NCBI GenBank assembly: GCA_017629395.1
Contig: JAGBXH010000426.1
Span: forward strand, 1-7,783
Direction of reading: 5' to 3'
From: Clostridia bacterium
GTDB taxonomy: Bacteria > Bacillota > Clostridia > Oscillospirales > CAG-272
DNA: 7,783 bases
The notes below the pieces were generated by a model that saw only the letters and a program-made list of their open reading frames with translations, made no database searches and was not told the DNA's origin. A program made the position numbers and the translations under genes. Of the stretch, positions 1 to 5,930 are shown in pieces (the stretch's first letter is position 1; each line of letters begins with the position of its first letter).

Positions 1-444
1 GGCATGGTCTGCGAGGTGACCGACAAATTAAAGGCGCAGGGCGTGCAAAAGATCGACTACACCATGGAGTCCATCAAGCTTCTGCTGGGCGGCTTCAAGT
101 GCCCGTCGGGCAGCGTGACAGTGGACGGTGTGACCAAAAAGTATAAAAGAATCTGGCTGGCGTCCGCCATGTACGGTAAGTATTACGGTGGCGGTATGCG
201 CGTCGCGCCCCTGCAGGAGCGCGGAAGCGATCGGCTGACCTGCTGCGTCTGGCACACCACGGGCAGGCTCGCCACGCTGATGCATTTTCCCAAGATATTT
301 GAGGGTACGCACGTAAAGTATAAAAAATCCATAGACGTCATTTCGGGCAAAAGGATCACGGTAGAGTTTGACAGACCGTGCGCGTTGCAGATCGACGGTG
401 AAACGGTCAGCGGTGTGACAACCTACACCGCGTGGATCGACTGA
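1..444 (+). CDS. Diacylglycerol kinase family lipid kinase, C-terminal part (5' end outside window)
   Basis: The reading frame is open from the first base, so the ATG at position 4 is probably internal and the gene starts upstream. The 147 visible codons resemble the C-terminal beta-rich domain of the DagK/YegS/DgkB lipid kinases. Visible marks are the WLASAMYGKYYGGGM segment (about residues 52-66 of the fragment), followed by VAP, and the ending EFDRPCALQIDGE (about 122-134), typical of this family's C-terminus. Members phosphorylate diacylglycerol or related lipids at the inner membrane face using ATP. The nucleotide-binding N-terminal domain would lie upstream and cannot be checked. The gene ends with TGA, 90 nt before the -35 box of the purine operon promoter, and appears functionally unrelated to that operon. 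No strong terminator follows; there is only a 4-bp hairpin at 461-474. The family call is fairly sure; the exact lipid substrate is not known. Confidence 0.82.
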   Translation, partial: GMVCEVTDKLKAQGVQKIDYTMESIKLLLGGFKCPSGSVTVDGVTKKYKRIWLASAMYGKYYGGGMRVAPLQERGSDRLTCCVWHTTGRLATLMHFPKIFEGTHVKYKKSIDVISGKRITVEFDRPCALQIDGETVSGVTTYTAWID

Positions 445-534
445 TCACGATCGGATTGCCCGGCTGCCTTGCCGCGTTTGTCAAAAATGTCAAAACGTCG
501 ATAGAAGTTTGCGTTTTATTTACACTTTTGTGCA

Positions 535-563
535 TTGACATTTTTCGCAAAATGCGGTATAAT
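535..563 (+). promoter_or_regulatory. Sigma-70/SigA promoter of the purine operon
   Basis: TTGACA at 535-540 and TATAAT at 558-563 are both exact consensus hexamers separated by 17 nt, the optimal spacing. Transcription should start near 570, giving a leader of about 150 nt before purE that contains the whole riboswitch and terminator. The AT-rich stretch just upstream (477-530) includes a direct repeat TGTCAAAA at 479-486 and 488-495, which could be an UP-like or operator element but is not identifiable further. Confidence 0.9.
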
Positions 564-575
564 GGATACAAGGAA

Positions 576-650
576 ATTTCTTCCCGTGACCGGCGGAATG
601 TGAGCTTACACACAGGAGCGGGAAGTAAATGATAGCCGACCGCCTGGGCA
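576..650 (+). promoter_or_regulatory. ZTP riboswitch (pfl motif) upstream of purE
   Basis: The leader carries the two conserved halves of the pfl/ZTP motif. The 5' half is CGTGACCGGCGG (585-596), enclosed by a 7-bp stem CTTCCCG (580-586) with CGGGAAG (619-625); a smaller inner hairpin TGTG/CACA lies at about 599-612. The 3' half is GCCGACCGCCTGGGCA (635-650), with a short P3 stem GCC/GGC (635-637 with 647-649). GGCGG (592-596) is exactly complementary to CCGCC (640-644), giving the characteristic pseudoknot. Known ZTP riboswitches bind ZTP/ZMP, which build up when 10-formyl-THF is short, and usually turn on purine and one-carbon genes. Here the P3/GGGC segment is shared with the terminator that follows, so ligand binding should block termination (an ON switch). 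The downstream genes, including two formyl-THF-dependent transformylases, fit this well. Confidence 0.93.
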
Positions 651-694
651 ATCCTGTCTTAACATAGCGTTAGGATAGGTTTGCCCTTTTTGTA
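646..694 (+). terminator. Riboswitch-controlled intrinsic terminator (attenuator) before purE
   Basis: GGGCAA (646-651) pairs with TTGCCC (681-686). Beyond one T-T mismatch the stem continues as CCTGTCTTAAC (653-663) with GTTAGGATAGG (669-679), closing a 5-nt loop. This gives about 17 base pairs, followed directly by a T-rich run from 687. The bottom of the 5' arm overlaps the conserved GGGC of the ZTP aptamer (646-649), so aptamer P3 and the terminator cannot form together. Without ligand, transcription should end here; with ZTP/ZMP it should read through into purE. Confidence 0.9.
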
Positions 695-721
695 TTTTAT
701 CAAAAGAAACGGAGAAAAAGT

Positions 722-1216
722 ATGAAAAAAGTAGCTGTGATCATGGGAAGCGACAGTGACCTTCCCGTTGTAGAAAAGGCAATTAACACTCTCAAGGAAT
801 TCGGCGTGCCCTATGAGGCACACGTTTACTCGGCACACAGAACGCCCGACGAGGCAGCTGCTTTTGCATCAGGTGCGCGCGAGGCGGGCTTTGGTGCCAT
901 CATCGCGGCAGCAGGTATGGCGGCGCATTTGGCGGGTGCGATTGCGGCAAGAACCACGTTGCCCGTCGTCGGCATTCCCGTCAAGGGCGGTGCTGTGGAC
1001 GGTATGGATGCGCTGCTGGCAACCGTGCAGATGCCCTCGGGTATGCCTGTTGCAACCGTTGCACTCAACGGTGCGGTCAACGCAGCACTCTTGTGCATTC
1101 AGATGCTGGCGATCGAGGACGCAGAGCTTGCTGCAAAGCTTGATGCCAAGAGAGCTAAGGACACGGCAGCCGTGCTTGCAAAGGATGCAGCTCTGCAGGA
1201 AAAGCTCAACGCATAA
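722..1216 (+). CDS. purE: N5-carboxyaminoimidazole ribonucleotide mutase (PurE)
   Basis: This cytoplasmic enzyme forms CAIR (4-carboxy-5-aminoimidazole ribonucleotide) in the middle of IMP synthesis. At 164 aa it has the normal length for stand-alone PurE. Visible motifs are the phosphate-binding GSDSD (residues 9-13), SAHRTP (37-42), the AGMAAHLAG segment with the likely catalytic His at 69, and MPSGMPVATV (104-113). The SAHR form and overall pattern favour class I PurE, which converts N5-CAIR made by PurK, over the animal-type class II enzyme that carboxylates AIR directly. No purK is visible in this window, so either it lies elsewhere or the class assignment needs testing. GGAG at 711-714 sits 7 nt before the ATG. 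It is the first gene after the ZTP riboswitch and terminator and is followed by 62 nt before purF. Confidence 0.97.
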   Translation: MKKVAVIMGSDSDLPVVEKAINTLKEFGVPYEAHVYSAHRTPDEAAAFASGAREAGFGAIIAAAGMAAHLAGAIAARTTLPVVGIPVKGGAVDGMDALLATVQMPSGMPVATVALNGAVNAALLCIQMLAIEDAELAAKLDAKRAKDTAAVLAKDAALQEKLNA

Positions 1217-1278
1217 GCATACGTAAACGTAATTGTATAGATTCAACCAATCGCACGCAAAGACAAAAGGAGACTACT

Positions 1279-2706
1279 ATGGGTGGATTTTTTGGCATTA
1301 CTTCAAACAAGGATTGCCTTTTGGACGTGTTTTTCGGCACCGACTATCATTCTCACTTAGGAACACAGAAGGGAGGACTTGCGGCGTATGATCCCGAGAT
1401 CGGGCTGCAGCGCAAGATCCACACGATTACGAATGCACCGTTCCGTACCAAATTCGAGCACATTTTTGAGGAGATGTCGGGCACGGCGGCAATCGGCTGT
1501 ATCAGCGATACCGATCCGCAGCCTATGCTGATCCGTTCGCATCTGGGCACGTACGCCATTTGCACCATCGGCTTGATCAACAACGCCGAGCAGCTTATCG
1601 ATCTGTATTTCGGCGGCAGCCGCGGTCACTTTGACGCCATGACGGGCGGCAGAGTCAACACCGTGGAGCTGGTTGCCGCGCTGATCGACCAGAAGGATAG
1701 CTTTGCCGAGGGCATCAAGTATGCGCAAACGGTCATTGACGGAACCTGCTCGATCCTGATACTGAAGAGTAACGGACATCTTGTCGCGGCACGCGATAAG
1801 GTAGGGCGCATTCCCGTCATCGTATGTAAGGGAGACGACGGCTATGCCGTGACCTTTGAATCCTTTGCGGCGCAAAAGCTGGGATATGAGCCGGCGCGCG
1901 AGCTGGGACCCAGTGAGATCGTGGAGCTTTCTTATGACGACGGCATCGTGCAGCTGGGCAAGCCCGGTAAGGAAATGAAGATGTGCGCGTTTCTTTGGTC
2001 GTATTACGGCTATCCCACCTCTACGTACGAGGGCATCAACGTTGAGGTCATGCGTTACCGCAACGGTGAGATCATGGCAGAGCAGGATCAGGCTGCGGGC
2101 AGTGCGCAGGAGCTTGATTACGTCAGCGGTGTGCCGGATTCGGGCATTCCGCACGCCATTGGCTATGCCAACCGATCCAAGGTTGCCTTTTCTCGTCCGT
2201 ATATCAAATACACGCCTACCTGGTCGCGCTCCTTTACGCCGCAAAAGCAATCTGACCGCGCCAAGGTCGCGCGCATGAAGCAGATCCCCGTGCATGAGCT
2301 GATTGCGGATAAGAGGCTGCTGTTTGTGGACGATTCCATCGTGCGCGGTACGCAGCTCAAGGAAACCGTGGACTTCTTATACTCCAACGGCGCAAGAGAG
2401 GTGCACATGCGCTCCGCTTGTCCGCCCATCATGTACGGCTGTAAGTACCTCAACTTCACCCGCTCTACGGGAGATATGGAGCTGATCACCCGCCGTACCA
2501 TCTTAGAGCTGGAGGGCACGCAGGGATTTGAGCATATTGACGAGTACAGCGACGGAAGCACCGAGCGCGGTAAGGCGCTCAGACAAAGCATTTGCGCAAA
2601 GTTCGGCTTTGCATCCTTGGAATTCCAATCGCTGGAGGGCGTGGTCAAGGCGATCGGCTTACCGCCCGAAAAGCTGTGCACCTATTGCTGGAACGGCAAG
2701 GAATAA
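1279..2706 (+). CDS. purF: Amidophosphoribosyltransferase (PurF), variant lacking the catalytic N-terminal Cys
   Basis: PurF makes 5-phosphoribosylamine from PRPP, the first committed purine step. The protein is 475 aa. The phosphoribosyltransferase half is intact: VPDSG (285-289) and the PRPP loop VDDSIVRGT (350-358). Cysteines at 236, 388, 467 and 470 (CAFLWSYY, GCKY and CTYC contexts) lie where B. subtilis PurF has its 4Fe-4S ligands, so an Fe-S protein is likely. The N-terminal Ntn-glutaminase half is abnormal. Classical PurF begins, after processing, with Cys-Gly-Ile; this one begins MGGFFG with Gly in place of Cys1, and no upstream in-frame codon supplies a Cys. The usual HVRYPT segment reads GCISDT (73-78), and NGNLTN reads IGLINN (97-102). 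The protein may therefore use ammonia directly or a separate glutaminase. AAAAGGAG at 1265-1272 sits 6 nt before the ATG. Similar MGGFFG proteins are, from memory, annotated as PurF in other Clostridia and Bacteroidota. Confidence 0.92.
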   Translation: MGGFFGITSNKDCLLDVFFGTDYHSHLGTQKGGLAAYDPEIGLQRKIHTITNAPFRTKFEHIFEEMSGTAAIGCISDTDPQPMLIRSHLGTYAICTIGLINNAEQLIDLYFGGSRGHFDAMTGGRVNTVELVAALIDQKDSFAEGIKYAQTVIDGTCSILILKSNGHLVAARDKVGRIPVIVCKGDDGYAVTFESFAAQKLGYEPARELGPSEIVELSYDDGIVQLGKPGKEMKMCAFLWSYYGYPTSTYEGINVEVMRYRNGEIMAEQDQAAGSAQELDYVSGVPDSGIPHAIGYANRSKVAFSRPYIKYTPTWSRSFTPQKQSDRAKVARMKQIPVHELIADKRLLFVDDSIVRGTQLKETVDFLYSNGAREVHMRSACPPIMYGCKYLNFTRSTGDMELITRRTILELEGTQGFEHIDEYSDGSTERGKALRQSICAKFGFASLEFQSLEGVVKAIGLPPEKLCTYCWNGKE

Positions 2707-2751
2707 CATTTGAAAATAATAATTTGAAATATACTGAAAGGAATCAACGAC

Positions 2752-3801
2752 ATGCATTCTAATTCCAGATCCGAGAGCTACGCAGCAGCAGGCGTAGATA
2801 TCACCGCGGGCTACCGCGCTGTTGAACTGATGAAAAAGCACATCGCACGCACCAAGAACGAGGGGTGCCTGGACGATGTGGGCGGCTTTGGCGGCTGCTT
2901 TGGTTTGCCTGTGGCAGGCATGGAGGAGCCCGTACTGGTTTCGGGTACCGATGGCTGCGGTACTAAGGTCAAGATGGCAATTCTGATGGATAAGCACGAT
3001 ACCATCGGTATTGACGCTGTCGCTATGTGCGTCAACGATATCATTTGCGTGGGCGCAAAGCCTCTGTTCTTCCTTGATTACATCGCATGCGGCAAGAACG
3101 TGCCCGAAAAGATCGCAGCAATCGTTGCAGGCGTTGCAGAGGGCTGCGTGCAGTCCGGTGCGGCACTCATCGGCGGCGAGACCGCGGAGCACCCCGGCAT
3201 GATGCCCGTAGAGGATTACGACTTAGCAGGCTTTGCTGTCGGCATTGTGGATAAGAAAAAGATTTTGGATAACACCCGCATGAAGGAGGGGGACGTGGTC
3301 ATCGCGCTGGCATCCAGCGGCGTGCACTCCAACGGCTTCTCTTTGTGCCGCAAGGTATTTGAAATTGATAAGAACCCCGATTCTCTGTACGTGCCCTGCG
3401 AGGCTCTTGGCGGCAAGAGCATCGCGGAAACGCTGCTGACCCCCACCAAGATCTACGTCAAGTCCATTCTGGCGCTCTTGGAAAATGTGGACGTCAAGGG
3501 TATTTCCCACATCACGGGCGGCGGATTTTATGAGAACATTCCGAGAAGCATTCCCGACGGCCTTTGCGCAAAGATCGACCGCGCATCTGTTCGCGTGCTG
3601 CCCATTTTCGATCTGCTGGCTAAGACCGGTAACGTATGCGAGAGAGATATGTTCAACACCTATAACATGGGCGTTGGCATGAGCGTGGTCGTTCCCGCAG
3701 AGCAGGTAGACGAGGCGATTGAAATTCTCACCGCACACGGTGAAGAGGCTTACGTGATCGGTCAGATCATCAAGGGCGAAGAGAAGATCGAGTTATGCTA
3801 A
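2752..3801 (+). CDS. purM: Phosphoribosylformylglycinamidine cyclo-ligase (AIR synthetase, PurM)
   Basis: PurM closes the imidazole ring, converting FGAM to AIR with ATP in the cytoplasm. The protein is 349 aa, normal for the family. The N-terminal AIRS domain shows SGTDGCGTKVK (64-74), CVNDIICVGAKPLFFLDY (93-110) and GGETAEHPGM (141-150). The C-terminal domain shows SSGVHSNGFSL (188-198) and HITGGGFYENIPR (253-265). The common TDGVGTK motif carries Cys instead of Val here. AAAGGA at 2737-2742 sits 9 nt before the ATG. The 3' end overlaps the start of the FNT-family gene by 7 nt, which suggests translational coupling. Confidence 0.97.
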   Translation: MHSNSRSESYAAAGVDITAGYRAVELMKKHIARTKNEGCLDDVGGFGGCFGLPVAGMEEPVLVSGTDGCGTKVKMAILMDKHDTIGIDAVAMCVNDIICVGAKPLFFLDYIACGKNVPEKIAAIVAGVAEGCVQSGAALIGGETAEHPGMMPVEDYDLAGFAVGIVDKKKILDNTRMKEGDVVIALASSGVHSNGFSLCRKVFEIDKNPDSLYVPCEALGGKSIAETLLTPTKIYVKSILALLENVDVKGISHITGGGFYENIPRSIPDGLCAKIDRASVRVLPIFDLLAKTGNVCERDMFNTYNMGVGMSVVVPAEQVDEAIEILTAHGEEAYVIGQIIKGEEKIELC

Positions 3802-4427
3802 AGAGTGCATTTTGGGGCGGTATCGCCTCGGGTATCATGGTAGGCATCGGCGGCACGGTGTATCTGTCCTGCGAAAATAAGGTCGTGGGAGCAACGCTTT
3901 TCTCGGTGGCTCTGCTGGTGATTTGCCTGCTTGGATTTTATCTCTACACGGGCAAGATCGGACTCTTTATTGAAAAGCCCGATAAATTGAGTGCGTTCGC
4001 ACTCCCCGTAGGACTTGCGGGCAACGCAATCGGTGCCGGGCTGACGGGATTTGGCGCGGCTTTGGTCAAGCCCGCTTTGGTGGAAACCGCGAAAAAGATT
4101 TGCGACGCAAAGCTGGAGGGCGGCATGCTCAAGGGCTTGGTGGCGGCTGTGTTCTGCGGTATTCTCATGTACGCAGCGGTCAAGACCTACGGCACAAAGG
4201 GCACGCTTGTCGGCATCATCTTCTGCATTCCCACCTTTATTCTGTGCGGCTTTGAGCACTCGGTGGCGGACGTGTATTATTTCACGGTAGCATCGTTGGC
4301 AAAATTTGACCCCATGAGTATCGTATTCATCCTGGTTGCAGTTGCAGGCAACACGCTGGGAGGTTGGCTCTTGCCCGTGTTGACGGGGCTCGCCAAGGGA
4401 AAGGAGCAGGGCAATGGAGCAAAATAA
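3795..4427 (+). CDS. Small formate/nitrite transporter (FNT) family membrane protein
   Basis: This is a 210-aa hydrophobic protein with about six membrane segments (roughly residues 5-25, 30-50, 66-92, 111-130, 137-165, 174-198). FNT marks are the opening FWGGIASGIMVGIGG, a FYLYTG segment (48-53) corresponding to the ELFTG turn after helix 2, GNAIGAGLTG (76-85), GFEHSVADVYYF (152-163) and GNTLGGW (185-191). His155 in GFEHSVAD matches the conserved pore histidine of FocA/NirC-type channels. It is shorter than FocA (about 285 aa), with almost no N-terminal extension and short loops. The family carries formate, nitrite or hydrosulfide across the cytoplasmic membrane. Placement between purM and purN, overlapping the former by 7 nt and the latter by 14 nt, favours formate, which can be activated to 10-formyl-THF for PurN and AICAR formyltransferase. 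The family call is strong; the substrate is inferred from context only. Confidence 0.88.
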   Translation: MLKSAFWGGIASGIMVGIGGTVYLSCENKVVGATLFSVALLVICLLGFYLYTGKIGLFIEKPDKLSAFALPVGLAGNAIGAGLTGFGAALVKPALVETAKKICDAKLEGGMLKGLVAAVFCGILMYAAVKTYGTKGTLVGIIFCIPTFILCGFEHSVADVYYFTVASLAKFDPMSIVFILVAVAGNTLGGWLLPVLTGLAKGKEQGNGAK

Positions 4428-5049
4428 AACGCGTATTGCCGTGCTGGTTTCGGGCGGCGGCACCAATTTGCAGGCACTGATCGACGCGCAGGCGCGCGGA
4501 GAGCTTGGCGGCGGCGAGATCTCGCTGGTCTTGGCTTCCAAGCCCGGTGTGTATGCGCTGGAGCGTGCAGCAAACGCAGGCATACAAGGCATGGTGCTGG
4601 CACGTAAGGCATATGAGAGTGCCGACGCGTACACCAAGGCGTTGGTTGCTACCCTGCAGCAAGAGGGCATCGAGCTTGTGGTGCTGGCAGGATTTATGAT
4701 CATCATCGGCGAGGAGATGTACAAGGCGTTCCCCAATCGCATCATCAACGTGCATCCTGCGCTCATTCCGTCCTTCTGCGGACAGGGCTTTTACGGCTTG
4801 CACGTGCACGAAGCGGCACTTGCCAAGGGAGTCAAGGTTTCGGGCGCGACGGTGCATTTTGTGACCCCCGAATGCGACGCAGGCCCCATCATTCTGCAAA
4901 AGGCGGTGGACGTACACGAGGACGACACCCCCGAGACTTTACAAAAGCGCATCATGCAAGAGGCAGAGTGGAAGATTTTGCCCCTGGCAGTCAGCCTGTT
5001 CTGCCAAGGCAGATTGAAGGTTGAAAACAATAAAGTATATATTTCCTAA
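4414..5049 (+). CDS. purN: Phosphoribosylglycinamide formyltransferase (GAR transformylase, PurN)
   Basis: PurN transfers a formyl group from 10-formyl-THF to GAR, giving FGAR in the cytoplasm. At 211 aa it has the normal length. Visible motifs are the phosphate-binding loop SGGGTNLQ (13-20), LAGFM (91-95), and NVHPALIPSF (112-121) with catalytic Asn112 and His114. Asp155 in the later CDAGPII segment is the third catalytic residue (the equivalents in E. coli are N106, H108 and D144). AAGGAG at 4401-4406, within the end of the FNT-family gene, sits 7 nt before the ATG, and the two genes overlap by 14 nt, so they are probably translated together. A stretch of 150 nt holding a palindromic repeat pair separates it from the next gene. 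Confidence 0.97.
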   Translation: MEQNKTRIAVLVSGGGTNLQALIDAQARGELGGGEISLVLASKPGVYALERAANAGIQGMVLARKAYESADAYTKALVATLQQEGIELVVLAGFMIIIGEEMYKAFPNRIINVHPALIPSFCGQGFYGLHVHEAALAKGVKVSGATVHFVTPECDAGPIILQKAVDVHEDDTPETLQKRIMQEAEWKILPLAVSLFCQGRLKVENNKVYIS

Positions 5050-5061
5050 ATCCCGAGGTTT

Positions 5062-5171
5062 GTAGGGGAGGGTATTACCCTCCCGCACGAAAACGGTTTA
5101 TGAAGAGGATTCCCCCCGAGCGCGCCCCAATTTCATTGCGTGCGGGAGGATGATATCCTCCCCTACGCAAT
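5062..5171 (+). repeat. Pair of inverted palindromic repeat units (REP doublet or MITE-like element)
   Basis: Unit A (5062-5088) begins GTAGGGGAGG and ends CCTCCCGCAC. Unit B (5140-5166) begins GTGCGGGAGG and ends CCTCCCCTAC. Unit B is the reverse complement of unit A except in the central 7 nt (GTATTAC against ATATCAT in the same orientation). Each unit also folds on itself: A has a GGGAGGGT/ACCCTCCC stem, and B has GGGAGGAT/ATCCTCCC with outer ATTGCGT/ACGCAAT (5135-5141 with 5165-5171). Both have a 2x2 mismatch next to the core stem. The 51 nt between the units show no gene. No T-run follows either hairpin, so it is not a classical terminator. The arrangement resembles REP pairs or a short non-autonomous mobile element inserted between purN and purO; the family is not named here. 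Confidence 0.8.
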
Positions 5172-5199
5172 AAATATAACATCAACGAGGAGAACAAAC

Positions 5200-5916
5200 A
5201 TGAAGGTAAATACCATTGCAAACGAGCTGAATTCTCTTGCTTATCACGGCAGAGGCATTATCATAGGCAAGTCGGCTGACGGCAAAAAGGCAGTCACCGC
5301 ATATTTCATCATGGGCAGAAGCGTCAACAGCCGCAACCGCGTGTTCGTAGCCGAGGGCGAGAACATGAGAACCAAGGCGTTTGATGAATCCAAGATGGTT
5401 GACCCCCATCTGATCATCTACTACCCCGTGCGCGTGCTGGGCAACAAGACCATCGTGACCAACGGTGACCAGACCGACACCATTTATGATCTGATGGACA
5501 AGCAGATGACCTTTGAGCAGGCGCTGCGTACCAGAGAGTTTGAGGACGATAAGCCCAACTTCACGCCCCGTATCTCCGGTATCATTCACCGCGAGGGCGG
5601 CGACATGAATTACGCGCTCTCCATTCTCAAGAGCGCAGAGGGTGACGACAGCTCCTGCGAAAGATTTACCTACGCATATTCTAACCCTATCGCGGGCAGA
5701 GCAAAGTTTATCCACACCTACAACTGTGACGGCAATCCGCTGCCCAGCTTTGAGGGCGAGCCCAAGACATTGGAGCTGCCCTGCGTGGATATCGACGCGC
5801 TGACCGACCTGATCTGGACAAATCTCAACGAGGACAACAAGGTGTCCCTATTCGTTCGCTATATTGACCTGGCAACCGGTGAGACCGAGACCAGAATCGT
5901 GAACAAAAACGCTTAA
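5200..5916 (+). CDS. purO: IMP cyclohydrolase, archaeal PurO-type
   Basis: This enzyme closes the second purine ring, converting FAICAR to IMP, the last step of the pathway. The protein is 238 aa, somewhat longer than archaeal PurO (about 200 aa). It matches that family in YHGRGIIIG (15-23), the GRSVNSRNRVF segment (39-49; compare SRSFPNR in archaea), DPHLIIYYPVRV then NKTIVTNGDQTDTI (68-95), and NFTPRISGII (120-129). It has no resemblance to the MGS-like cyclohydrolase domain of bacterial PurH. The ATG at 5200 is preferred because GAGGAG (5187-5192) lies 7 nt upstream; the frame is open back to a GTG at 5140, but that start lies inside the palindromic repeat. The next gene, AICAR formyltransferase, follows after 14 nt and makes its substrate, so the two together do the job of PurH. 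Confidence 0.9.
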   Translation: MKVNTIANELNSLAYHGRGIIIGKSADGKKAVTAYFIMGRSVNSRNRVFVAEGENMRTKAFDESKMVDPHLIIYYPVRVLGNKTIVTNGDQTDTIYDLMDKQMTFEQALRTREFEDDKPNFTPRISGIIHREGGDMNYALSILKSAEGDDSSCERFTYAYSNPIAGRAKFIHTYNCDGNPLPSFEGEPKTLELPCVDIDALTDLIWTNLNEDNKVSLFVRYIDLATGETETRIVNKNA

Positions 5917-5930
5917 AGGAGAATCAAAAC

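Noticed and set aside
461..474. CGGC/GCCG hairpin after the lipid kinase gene as its terminator.
   Set aside because: Only 4 bp with a 6-nt loop and no run of T after it; too weak to call.
432..632. A 66-codon + strand open frame covering the promoter and riboswitch.
   Set aside because: It spans the promoter and the aptamer, starts inside the lipid kinase gene and has no recognisable product.
570..700. Guanine/adenine or PRPP riboswitch in the purE leader.
   Set aside because: The conserved CGTGACCGGCGG and GACCGCCTGGGCA halves with their pseudoknot fit the ZTP (pfl) motif instead.
1357..2295. A 312-codon open frame on the minus strand.
   Set aside because: It is a shadow of purF with no recognisable protein features.
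5140..5199. Upstream GTG start adding 20 residues to the IMP cyclohydrolase.
   Set aside because: It lies inside the palindromic repeat unit and would translate repeat sequence; the ATG at 5200 has a well-placed GAGGAG and gives the expected N-terminus.
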